Assembly (NCBI GenBank): GCA_044448905.1
Contig: JBIOHJ010000005.1
Span: 1 to 47,142 of the forward strand
Length of the DNA: 47,142 nt
Direction of reading: 5' to 3'
Origin: JBIOHJ01 sp044448905
GTDB taxonomy: Bacteria > Bacteroidota > Bacteroidia > AKYH767-A > OLB10
The first letter of the stretch is position 1, and every line of letters begins with the position of its first letter. A program made the position numbers and the translations under genes. Under the pieces are notes generated by a model. That model had not been told where the DNA came from, searched no databases, and saw only the letters and a program-made list of their open reading frames with translations. Shown here in pieces: positions 1-7,722 of the stretch.

Positions 1-953
1 GCATCCGATTCATTGGCCGATTTCAGGCGGTCGCGCATTTCAATAAGCGCCTTTCCCTGTACATCATTGGGGCTAAGGGGTTCGAAGTGCGAAGAAAAAT
101 TTCCAGTGCCTATTTCTTTTGCAAACCTTGAAGTTCTACGTAAACCATTCATCAGGTGCCCGATTGCAAGAACCATTTCGCCCACTGCATTTTTGGGAGT
201 TTTTAACTCAAAGGACGGAAGCTCGCCCATGCTCATCTGTAAGATTATTTCACGCATTTTCATCACCGGGGCAATAATGTTTTTTGACATAAAAAAGGTA
301 ACAGTAATAACGGAAATAATTATAAGTGTAGCAAGCCCAATCACAACCATGCTTAATAAAGAAAAAGACAAAAGCATTTCATTTTGTTTAATAGCGGCTT
401 CGGTTTTTTTCTGTTCGGTTATTTTTGAAAGCTGTTCAATTATCGTCTGGGTTTTTGGAATAATCTGGGTTTCGATGATTTCTTCAGCAGTAAATTTCTT
501 TATCGGATCCTGATAGTCATCAAAGGTTACCAGCTCACGCATAATTTGATTTTCATAATAAACCAGTTTTTCATAATCTGCAAACACCTTTTTTATCTGG
601 TCAACCTCCCGTGCATTATTCCAGGACATGGTTAATGACAAAAGTTTGTTTTTTATATGAGGGAATGTTTCCTGATTAAGCCAAACAAGATTTTCTTTAT
701 CGCTTGTGCTGTTCCGAAGATAAACCCAATTGGCAATGTACATACGCGACTTTGTAACCAATTGGTTCATTTCGAGGAGTTGAGCAAGCGAAGGGTTGGT
801 TACCTCCTCAATTTCGTTGGTAATTCGCTTGCTTTTTTCAATCGTATAGGTGCTTACTATTGCATTGGCAAGGGCTATCAAAATCAACGCAAAAAACAGC
901 AGATAAATCTTTTTATCTATTTTAAATGACCACTTTTTCTTATCGCTATTCAT
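1..953 (-). CDS. Membrane sensor with HAMP domain, N-terminal part (probable sensor kinase), partial
   Basis: The gene runs off the left edge; 317 codons are visible, read from an ATG at 951-953. A first membrane helix lies near residues 17-35. A mostly helical periplasmic region of about 160 residues follows, resembling a four-helix-bundle sensor, and a second membrane helix lies near residues 197-222. A HAMP-like segment follows (SKNIIAPVMKMREIILQMSMG), and the last visible residues form a further helical linker. This layout is common in Bacteroidota hybrid histidine kinases, but the output domain is outside the window, so a phosphatase, cyclase or chemotaxis-type output cannot be excluded. 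The sensed signal is unknown. A 411-bp non-coding stretch separates it from the divergent kelch gene. Confidence 0.75.
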   Translation of the reverse strand, partial: MNSDKKKWSFKIDKKIYLLFFALILIALANAIVSTYTIEKSKRITNEIEEVTNPSLAQLLEMNQLVTKSRMYIANWVYLRNSTSDKENLVWLNQETFPHIKNKLLSLTMSWNNAREVDQIKKVFADYEKLVYYENQIMRELVTFDDYQDPIKKFTAEEIIETQIIPKTQTIIEQLSKITEQKKTEAAIKQNEMLLSFSLLSMVVIGLATLIIISVITVTFFMSKNIIAPVMKMREIILQMSMGELPSFELKTPKNAVGEMVLAIGHLMNGLRRTSRFAKEIGTGNFSSHFEPLSPNDVQGKALIEMRDRLKSANESD

Positions 954-1364
954 TATAAAAAGGGGTTTAATCAAAGGGGCTATTTAAACAGGGCGATGAA
1001 TTTTGAGCAGTTGTGCGCAAGCCAATAAAACCCAGAAACAAAAAAAGACACTTAGGGGGGATACTCATGACGAAATTAGCTTTAGTTAAACAAGTGTTGT
1101 TTAAACAATTACATTTTACGCATAAAACAAAAACAGTTGCGTTTTTTCGAAAAAAAAGACCAAAAACTACCCACGACAGGCGCATAGTTGTCAACTTATA
1201 AGAAAACGCCATTGACAACCCGACTGGCTTATCATAATTAGATGTGCAATTGCCACATTCGACCATTACCTATCAATGTCGGTAGAAGAAACACATATGG
1301 CACAAAATGACTTTTGGTTTTCTGAAAAACAAAAGCAACCTTTACAGCGCAAAATAAAAACAAC
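954..1364. other. Intergenic region between divergent genes; two inverted repeats, no convincing gene
   Basis: This 411-bp stretch separates the minus-strand sensor from the plus-strand kelch gene. Overlapping ORFs at 967-1266 (minus) and 1013-1201 (plus) have no recognisable domain and unnatural composition, so I do not call them genes. Two inverted repeats stand out. At 1086-1104 the arms TTAAACAA and TTGTTTAA are separated by 3 bp. At 1187-1219 the arms GTTGTCAA and TTGACAAC are separated by 17 bp. A weak -7-like motif GACTTTTG lies at 1309-1316, upstream of the kelch gene. Any operator role is inference. Confidence 0.5.
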
Positions 1365-2546
1365 ATGAAAAACATTCTCCCGCTCGCGCTTTTTGTATTT
1401 AACGGTTTTGTTTTAAAGGCTGATTTTTGGACACAAAAAGCAAATTATAGCGGGGGTTATATTTCCAACGCAATTGCTTTTACTATTGGCACAAAAGGGT
1501 ATGTTGGCTTAGGCGTTGACAGCCTGAGCGCATACCATAACGACTTTTGGGAATACGACCCATTGACAAACAGCTGGACGCAAAAAGCAAGTTTTCCCGG
1601 TACACCCCGGCTTGGCGCTTCGGCATTTGCAATTGGCGATACGGGTTACGTGGGGTCAGGATGGGCACCCGGTTTTCTAAACGATTTTTGGAAATATGAT
1701 GTATCATCGAATTCGTGGATACAGACAGTTAGCTTTGGCGGAACGAAGCGTGATTTTGCTTCGGCTTTCCCCATTAATAACAAAGGGTATTTTACTTGCG
1801 GGCTCGATAGCCTGGGACCCATCTCTGATTTGTGGGAATTTGATCCCACAACCAATTCGTGGACACAAAAGGCAAGCCTTGCAAATGGAATTTTTGCGGC
1901 TGTATCATTTGTCATCAACAACAAAGGCTATGTAACTACAGGTTTCGGACCGTTAGCCACCAGCGAATACGATCCGGTTGCGAACATATGGACACCCAAA
2001 ACCGCTTTCCCGTTTTTGCTTTTCAGTAGTGCGGGTATTTCAATCGGCAATTATGGTTACGTGGGTACCGGAATTACAAACCCAACCACAAACGATAAAA
2101 CAAAACAATGGTGGCAGTATAATCCAGTAACAGACACCTGGGTACAGAAAACCGATTTTGGCGGAATCGAACGCGCCAACGCCATTGCTTTTTCCATCGG
2201 GCAAAAAGGATACCTGGGAACAGGCGAAGGAGCAGATTTTTGGGAGTACACGCCCGATAGCACTAACGGAATGAATAAGAACGAAGTAAGCATTTCGGAG
2301 CTTACAGTTTATCCCAACCCGGCAAAGGATGAGTTGTTCGTTATTCTTCATTCGTTGATTGGAAAAGAAAAAATCAAAATTATTATTACTGATGTAAATG
2401 GAAAAAGCATTTTTATCCAACATTGGACATTGGACAATGGTCAGCGAATTGCTTACATCAACGTTAGTTGCTTTTTAAAAGGTATTTATTTTGTTACAAC
2501 AGATAATGGGAATCAAAAGCAGACGCGTAAAATTTTTAAGGAATAG
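1365..2546 (+). CDS. Secreted kelch-repeat protein with T9SS type A sorting domain
   Basis: This 393-aa protein has a short hydrophobic signal peptide (residues 1-20) and then about six kelch-like repeats to roughly residue 300. Each repeat carries the pattern 'A-F-x-I-G-x-K/T-G-Y-V-G-x-G' followed by 'D-F-W-E-Y-D-P-x-x-N-S-W-T-Q-K', which builds blades of a beta-propeller. After a linker, the last 80 residues form a T9SS type A C-terminal domain beginning 'VYPNPAKDELFV' and ending in a basic tail, so the protein should be exported by Sec, translocated by the type IX system and anchored or released at the surface. The ligand or enzymatic role is unknown. Six blades would be close to a complete propeller. 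It stands alone, divergent from the sensor gene upstream. Confidence 0.85.
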   Translation: MKNILPLALFVFNGFVLKADFWTQKANYSGGYISNAIAFTIGTKGYVGLGVDSLSAYHNDFWEYDPLTNSWTQKASFPGTPRLGASAFAIGDTGYVGSGWAPGFLNDFWKYDVSSNSWIQTVSFGGTKRDFASAFPINNKGYFTCGLDSLGPISDLWEFDPTTNSWTQKASLANGIFAAVSFVINNKGYVTTGFGPLATSEYDPVANIWTPKTAFPFLLFSSAGISIGNYGYVGTGITNPTTNDKTKQWWQYNPVTDTWVQKTDFGGIERANAIAFSIGQKGYLGTGEGADFWEYTPDSTNGMNKNEVSISELTVYPNPAKDELFVILHSLIGKEKIKIIITDVNGKSIFIQHWTLDNGQRIAYINVSCFLKGIYFVTTDNGNQKQTRKIFKE

Positions 2547-2574
2547 TTTTTGAAATTTTTCAACCAACAACTGA

Positions 2575-2937
2575 TCACTCAGGCAGCTTCACTTCATCCC
2601 TCACAATAAACGAAGCCGGGTAATCGGCCGTTATATTATCTAAGAGCTCTTGTGCCTGGATGCGGGTTTTAAAATCACCAAGCCGCACCTTAAAATTTGG
2701 CTGCTGATAAATCAGGTATGTTGGAATATCCGGATGAGTAAGTATAAACTCAGCCTTTATTTCGGTTGCCCTTGTGCGGTTATTGCCGTAATGAATTTGT
2801 ACGCGATACCCGGACATGGTCATTTTTGCTTTATTCAGCAAAACGTGCCGCTTAACCAAAACCTTCGCAAGGCTATCATCCTGCGAAAAAAGAGCAAACG
2901 GAATCAATAATAAAAAGCCGAGCATCAGTTTTTTCAT
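2575..2937 (-). CDS. Small secreted SPOR-domain protein
   Basis: The 120-aa product begins with a clear signal peptide (residues 1-18, cleavage after FALFSQ). The mature part contains 'GYRVQIHYGNNRTRATEIKA' and 'FKVRLGDFKTRIQAQELLDN', the two halves of the SPOR (sporulation-related) fold. SPOR domains bind denuded peptidoglycan glycan strands, often at division sites. Here the domain is essentially the whole mature protein, which suggests a stand-alone periplasmic peptidoglycan binder. It is convergent with the kelch gene (28-bp gap) and divergent from actA. No further domain is visible. Family assignment is good; the biological role is inferred. Confidence 0.8.
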   Translation of the reverse strand: MKKLMLGFLLLIPFALFSQDDSLAKVLVKRHVLLNKAKMTMSGYRVQIHYGNNRTRATEIKAEFILTHPDIPTYLIYQQPNFKVRLGDFKTRIQAQELLDNITADYPASFIVRDEVKLPE

Positions 2938-3033
2938 TGTACAAAAGTAATTTTCAAATTTTACATTTCAAATTTTAATGCATAATTGCAAACTCTCATC
3001 CAAAAACTTCTTTGAACTTTTTTTAATTTATTT

Positions 3034-3063
3034 TTTGAAGACAAAATGAAATTTTTACATTTG
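3034..3063 (+). promoter_or_regulatory. Bacteroidota-type promoter for the act-cox operon
   Basis: TTTG at 3034-3037 is followed after exactly 18 bp by TACATTTG at 3056-3063. This matches the Bacteroidota primary sigma factor consensus (TTTG, 17-19 bp, TAnnTTTG) at every conserved position. It lies about 70 bp upstream of the actA start codon in AT-rich DNA, so a transcript beginning near 3070 would carry a leader of about 60 nt. It is the best promoter match seen in the window. Confidence 0.75.
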
Positions 3064-3133
3064 CACGCCTTTATAATTATTTTTTACAAAACACTGACAA
3101 ATTAAAAGTAACCCGCCCCTAAACAACAACCTT

Positions 3134-4384
3134 ATGACAGGCAGCAGTTTCAGGAGAACCAACAAGGCAACCAGTGCCATTTTTTTATTTCTTACACTCT
3201 TCCTTTATTACTCCAATGTTTTAGCCCAGGCGCCAAACGGTGAAAAACTATTTAAAGACAATTGTACCCAATGTCATAGTGCGGGCGAAAATAAAGTAAT
3301 AGGCCCCGGGCTTAAGGGCATACACGATCGCAAAGATGAGCCTTGGCTTTTAAAATGGGTCAAGAATTCATCGGCAATGATTAAAGCTGGCGATGAATAT
3401 GCTGTAAAAATATTTAATGACAATGGCAAAGTAGTAATGCCGAATCAGAATTTGAATGATGAAGAGATAAAAGCGGTTTTCGCCTACATAAAAGCCGAAG
3501 GGGCTAAAGCTCCAGCAGTAGCTGTAGCTGCAACCGGAGCTCCGGGAACCGAAGAGAAAAAAGGAACTCCGTGGATGCTCATATTGGCGATTGTTGTTCT
3601 TGCTATTCTTGCCGTAGTACTTAATCGTGTTAAAAAAGGATTGGAGCGGGCGGTTTTAGTTAAAGAAGGCAAAGCGCTTCCAGAACCTGTTCCCGGTAAA
3701 ATTGCAACCAAACGTTGGATTAAAGGACATAAAAAACTTATTGCGGTAATTCTTTTATTTCTTTTTTTCTGGGGAAGCTGGAAAGGGTGGTATGCTTTGG
3801 CAGGAATTGGAATATCGCAGGATTACCAGCCCGACCAACCCATAAAATTTTCGCATAAGCTGCATGCCGGGCAGGATAAAATTAATTGCCAATACTGCCA
3901 TTCGGGAGTTGAGAAAAGTAAGACTGCGGGCATTCCTTCGGCAAATGTTTGCATGAATTGCCATAAATATATACAGGAAGGACCCGTTTACGGAAAAGAG
4001 GAGATTGCAAAAATTTATGCTGCTTTAGATTATGATCCCGGAACAAGCGTTTATGGAACGAATCCCAAACCAATACAATGGACAAGAGTTCACAATCTTC
4101 CTGACCTTGCATACTTTAATCACTCGCAGCACGTAAAGGTTGGAAAAATTGAATGCCAAAAATGTCACGGACCCGTTGAAGAATACGATTATGACGGCAT
4201 GAAACAATTTTCGTCACTCACAATGGGTTGGTGTATTGACTGCCACCGTACTACCGAAGTAAAAATGGAGGGCAACGATTATTATACTGAGTATCATAAA
4301 AAGTTGTTGGAAAAATACGGATCCGAAGCAAAAATTACGGTGGAAAAAATTGGCGGAACGGAATGTTCGCGTTGTCATTATTAA
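3134..4384 (+). CDS. actA: Alternative complex III subunit A, multiheme cytochrome c with extra N-terminal heme domain
   Basis: This is the cytochrome c subunit of alternative complex III, which oxidises menaquinol and reduces a cytochrome c or the oxidase directly. The 416-aa protein has a signal sequence (about 15-32) and an N-terminal cytochrome c domain with CTQCH at 44-48. Two hydrophobic helices follow near 145-165 and 201-222. The C-terminal domain has five CxxCH motifs at 252, 273, 341, 367 and 411. The total is six heme sites; the conserved ActA core is pentaheme, so the N-terminal monoheme domain is an added module. 'FSHKLHAGQ' and 'FNHSQHVKVG' supply candidate distal histidines. 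The last CxxCH sits two residues from the C terminus. actB starts 9 bp downstream. Confidence 0.93.
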   Translation: MTGSSFRRTNKATSAIFLFLTLFLYYSNVLAQAPNGEKLFKDNCTQCHSAGENKVIGPGLKGIHDRKDEPWLLKWVKNSSAMIKAGDEYAVKIFNDNGKVVMPNQNLNDEEIKAVFAYIKAEGAKAPAVAVAATGAPGTEEKKGTPWMLILAIVVLAILAVVLNRVKKGLERAVLVKEGKALPEPVPGKIATKRWIKGHKKLIAVILLFLFFWGSWKGWYALAGIGISQDYQPDQPIKFSHKLHAGQDKINCQYCHSGVEKSKTAGIPSANVCMNCHKYIQEGPVYGKEEIAKIYAALDYDPGTSVYGTNPKPIQWTRVHNLPDLAYFNHSQHVKVGKIECQKCHGPVEEYDYDGMKQFSSLTMGWCIDCHRTTEVKMEGNDYYTEYHKKLLEKYGSEAKITVEKIGGTECSRCHY

Positions 4385-4393
4385 CAAACACGT

Positions 4394-7300
4394 ATGGAAA
4401 AGAAATATTGGAAAAGCGTAGAGGAATTGCGAAATGAACCTGAGTTTGTGCGCTTAAGAAATAATGAGTTTTTCGAAGAGCTTCCTATCCGTCCCGAAGA
4501 CTCAGACCACGCAACTCCCCGCAGGGATTTTTTAAAGTACCTTGGTTTTGGTGTTGCCGCAGCATCGTTGGCGGCTTGCGAAGCGCCTGTTAAAAAAGCC
4601 ATTCCGTATTTAATAAAACCCGAAGAAATTACTCCCGGTGTTGCCAATTTTTATGCTTCTACTTTTTTTGATGGACACGATTATGCAAGCATACTGGTAA
4701 AAACCCGCGAAGGACGTCCCATTAAAATTGAAGGAAACGAAGCTTCAAAATTAACAGGAACCGGAACCAACGCACGTGTTCAGGCATCGGTACTCGATTT
4801 GTATGACAGCGCAAGGTTAAACGGTCCGCTCGCTTCAAATAATCCTGCCGAATGGGGGAAAGTTGACAGCGAAATAAAATCAAAATTGAGCGAAGTGGCT
4901 GCAAAGCAGGGAAAAATCAGAATTCTTTCTTCGACCATCATCAGCCAATCAACTAAAAAAGTAATAGCTGATTTTTCTTCAAAGTATTCCAATACAAAAC
5001 ATATCCAGTACGATGCCCTTTCGCGTTACGGAATGATTAAAGCCAATCAACTAAGTTTTGGTAAAGCAGTTATTCCAACATACAATTTTGAAAACGCGTC
5101 AATAATTACTAGCCTCGAATGTGATTTTCTAGCCAACTGGATAGCGCCCATCGAACATGCACGGCAGTATGCAATGACAAGAAAGCTTAGCGCGGATAAA
5201 AAAAACATGTCGCGCCATTATCAGTTCGAAAGTAACCTATCACTAACGGGAAGCAATGCCGACAACCGGGTTAAGATGCGTGCAAGCGAGCATGGAAAAG
5301 TTTTGCTCTCCTTATATAAGAAGCTGTTTGCACTGGCGGGAGTTTCGGATACAACCAGCAATAGTGTTTCGGTTGCTATAGGCAGCTGGACATTTGCAAA
5401 TGACGAAAGATTAAACAGCGCAGCAAAGGATTTGTGGAATAATAAAGGGAAAGCAATTGTTGTATCGGGATCGAATGATGTGAATGACCAGGTTATTGTT
5501 AATGGAATAAATACTTTGCTTGGAAGTTATGAAAGCATGATTGATTTAGATCGTGCTTATAATATAAGGCAGGGCAATGATGATGAAGTAATGGAATTGC
5601 TGAGGGAAATGAATGCCGGTGAAGTGGGCTCTTTGATTATTTACAATTCTAATCCTGTTTATACTTTACCCGGTGGAAATAATTTTGCCGCAGCGTTAAA
5701 GAAAGTTGGATTAACGGTTTCATTTGCCGACCGCCAGGACGAAACAGCGCAACATTGCAACTATGTTTGCCCCGATAGCAATTACCTCGAATCGTGGAAT
5801 GATGCAGAACCCGTAAAAGGCTCTTTCAGCACCTGCCAGCCAACTATTCAGCCATTATTTAATACAAGACAGGCACAACAGAGCTTATTGATTTGGGCAG
5901 AGGCGCCGGGTACCGATTATCACGAATATTTAAAATCGAACTGGGAAAAAAATATCCTTACAGCCGGCACATCGTGGATGAAGGTATTGCAAAGTGGAGT
6001 TTATGAATCCACTGCTCCCTCAAAAGCTTCAAATACGTTTAACGGAAATGTTTCGGAGGCCGCTGCAAACATTTCATCACGTAAAGCAAACGATGTTGAT
6101 TTGATACTTTACGAAAAAACAGGAATTGGAAATGGTGCTCATGCGAATAACCCCTGGCTGCAGGAACTGCCTGACCCCGTTTCGAAAATTTGCTGGGATA
6201 ACTATTTTGCTGTTTGCATCGAATTCGCAAAAGCGCAGGGATTAAAACAGGGAAATGTTATTGAAGTTAAATCGGGGAACACTACATTAAAAGGACCTGT
6301 TCTTATTCAGCCCGGTCTGGCAGATAATACTGTAGCATTAGCTTTAGGCTATGGACGCACTCATGCAGGCAAAGCCGGAAATAATGTTGGCATCAATGCA
6401 TATCCCGCTTCATTGTTTTCAAACGGCAGCTTTAATTATTCATCAGGCGCAACCCTGAATAAAACCATTGAGGACGATTACAAATTATCATCCACACAAA
6501 ATCACCATACCATGATGGGGCGCGCCCCGGTGCGGGAAACTACTTTTGACGAGTGGAAAATTAATCCCCGTTCAAGTAACGACCCCATACTTCTGGAAAC
6601 TTACGAGGGAAAACTTCCCCCAAAGGACGTGGACCTTTGGGCAACTCCCGACAAACCGGGATTTGAAAAACCGAATCATCATTGGGGAATGGTTATTGAT
6701 TTGAATTCATGCATCGGGTGCGGAAGCTGCGTGGTTGCATGTACGGCTGAGAATAACGTACCGGTAGTAGGAAAAGATGAAATAGGGCGCAGCCGCGAAA
6801 TGCACTGGATACGTATTGACCGTTATTACAGCACCGATCTCACCAAGGAAAAAGCTGAAGAGCAGGGGTTAAGCAGAATTGCTATGTGGCAAGGAATGGA
6901 AAATCCGTCTGATAACCCGCAGGTTGTTTTCCAGCCCATCATGTGCCAGCATTGCAATCATGCTCCGTGCGAAACGGTTTGCCCGGTGGCTGCCACACCT
7001 CACAGCAACGAAGGCATTAACATGATGGCGTATAACCGCTGCATTGGTACTCGCTATTGCGAAAATAACTGTCCATATAAAGTAAGAAGATTTAACTGGT
7101 TCAGGTATAACGAAAATCCCGAATTTGATTTTAATATGAACGACCCGCTTGGCAGAATGGTGTTGAACCCCGATGTGGTGGTACGGTCAAGAGGCGTGAT
7201 GGAGAAATGTTCGTTATGCGTGCAACGGATTCAGCTTGGAAAATTAGACGCCAAGAAAGAGAGTCGCAAGCTGAAGGACGGTGAAGTTAAGACAGCCTGT

Positions 7301-7459
7301 GCGCAGGCATGCCCTACTCATGCAATTACGTTTGGTGATTACTTAGATAAAGAAAGCGAGCTCTCGATATTGGCGAAAGACGAGCGCAATTATCATTTGC
7401 TTGAAGAATTAAATACCCAGCCTAATGTGTATTACCAGGTGAAGGTGAGAAATGTGTAA
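4394..7459 (+). CDS. actB: Alternative complex III subunit B, molybdopterin-oxidoreductase-like plus ferredoxin-like fusion
   Basis: The 1021-aa product matches the fused B1/B2 form of ActB. The first part resembles the molybdopterin oxidoreductase family; in ACIII this domain is known to lack the cofactor. A Tat-like twin-arginine motif (TPRRDFLKYLGF, R43-R44) sits about 40 residues in, followed by a hydrophobic stretch ending in LAAC (C62). This looks like a lipobox and agrees with ActB being a lipid-anchored subunit. From about residue 755 a ferredoxin-like domain carries four cysteine groups, beginning with CIGCGSCVVAC at 773 and followed by CQHCNHAPCETVCP, CIGTRYCENNCP and CSLC...CAQACP. 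These should hold the iron-sulfur clusters that pass electrons to the hemes. The gene ends 263 bp before actC, an unusually long gap for this operon. Confidence 0.93.
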   Translation: MEKKYWKSVEELRNEPEFVRLRNNEFFEELPIRPEDSDHATPRRDFLKYLGFGVAAASLAACEAPVKKAIPYLIKPEEITPGVANFYASTFFDGHDYASILVKTREGRPIKIEGNEASKLTGTGTNARVQASVLDLYDSARLNGPLASNNPAEWGKVDSEIKSKLSEVAAKQGKIRILSSTIISQSTKKVIADFSSKYSNTKHIQYDALSRYGMIKANQLSFGKAVIPTYNFENASIITSLECDFLANWIAPIEHARQYAMTRKLSADKKNMSRHYQFESNLSLTGSNADNRVKMRASEHGKVLLSLYKKLFALAGVSDTTSNSVSVAIGSWTFANDERLNSAAKDLWNNKGKAIVVSGSNDVNDQVIVNGINTLLGSYESMIDLDRAYNIRQGNDDEVMELLREMNAGEVGSLIIYNSNPVYTLPGGNNFAAALKKVGLTVSFADRQDETAQHCNYVCPDSNYLESWNDAEPVKGSFSTCQPTIQPLFNTRQAQQSLLIWAEAPGTDYHEYLKSNWEKNILTAGTSWMKVLQSGVYESTAPSKASNTFNGNVSEAAANISSRKANDVDLILYEKTGIGNGAHANNPWLQELPDPVSKICWDNYFAVCIEFAKAQGLKQGNVIEVKSGNTTLKGPVLIQPGLADNTVALALGYGRTHAGKAGNNVGINAYPASLFSNGSFNYSSGATLNKTIEDDYKLSSTQNHHTMMGRAPVRETTFDEWKINPRSSNDPILLETYEGKLPPKDVDLWATPDKPGFEKPNHHWGMVIDLNSCIGCGSCVVACTAENNVPVVGKDEIGRSREMHWIRIDRYYSTDLTKEKAEEQGLSRIAMWQGMENPSDNPQVVFQPIMCQHCNHAPCETVCPVAATPHSNEGINMMAYNRCIGTRYCENNCPYKVRRFNWFRYNENPEFDFNMNDPLGRMVLNPDVVVRSRGVMEKCSLCVQRIQLGKLDAKKESRKLKDGEVKTACAQACPTHAITFGDYLDKESELSILAKDERNYHLLEELNTQPNVYYQVKVRNV

Positions 7460-7513
7460 TATCAGCGAATACGAATCATTACCAGGCAACATCTATTTGA
7501 ATTAAGTGACTAA

Positions 7514-7696
7514 ATTAAGACGATGAGCGGTGCAATTAAGACCAAGAGCCACTTATTTAAGACGTTGAGTAATTCATTTAAGACGATAAGCAGTGCAATT
7601 AAGACGTTGAATCATTCATTTAAGACGATAAGCGGTGCAATTAAGACGTTGAGTCATTGATTTAAGACTAAGAACCAATTGATTAAGAATTATTGA
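7514..7696 (+). repeat. 21-bp tandem repeat array between actB and actC (8 units plus a partial)
   Basis: Eight consecutive units of exactly 21 bp start at 7514, 7535, 7556, 7577, 7598, 7619, 7640 and 7661; a truncated ninth begins at 7682. Each unit begins (A/T)TTAAGAC, most with ACG, followed by a more variable 11-12 bp. Two variants alternate in the middle, one with GTTGA and one with GATAAGC, giving a 42-bp higher-order period. The array fills most of the actB-actC gap. It contains no stop in one plus-strand frame for 45 codons (see 7523-7660). Its function is unknown. Confidence 0.9.
7523..7660 (+). CDS. Possible 45-aa heptad-repeat peptide encoded by the tandem array (doubtful)
   Basis: An ATG inside the first repeat unit opens a 45-codon frame ending in TGA at 7658-7660. 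Because the unit is 21 bp, each copy gives seven residues, in forms such as S-G-A-I-K-T-K, S-N-S-F-K-T-I and S-S-A-I-K-T-L. Hydrophobic residues recur at positions 4 and 7 with K-T between them, so the peptide would form an amphipathic, coiled-coil-like basic helix. There is no clear ribosome binding site, and an open frame is easy to obtain in a 21-bp repeat, so this may be non-coding DNA. It is listed because it lies inside the respiratory operon and would be co-transcribed. Confidence 0.2.
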   Translation: MSGAIKTKSHLFKTLSNSFKTISSAIKTLNHSFKTISGAIKTLSH

Positions 7697-7722
7697 TAAC
7701 AAATTACGACTAACAAAAAAAT

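Noticed and set aside
13..513. Plus-strand ORF at the left edge
   Set aside because: It is the shadow of the minus-strand HAMP sensor gene, whose translation has clear membrane helices and a HAMP segment.
967..1266. Minus-strand ORF of 99 aa and plus-strand ORF at 1013-1201
   Set aside because: No domain, no ribosome binding context, unnatural Cys/Phe-rich composition, and they overlap each other; treated as chance open frames in non-coding DNA.
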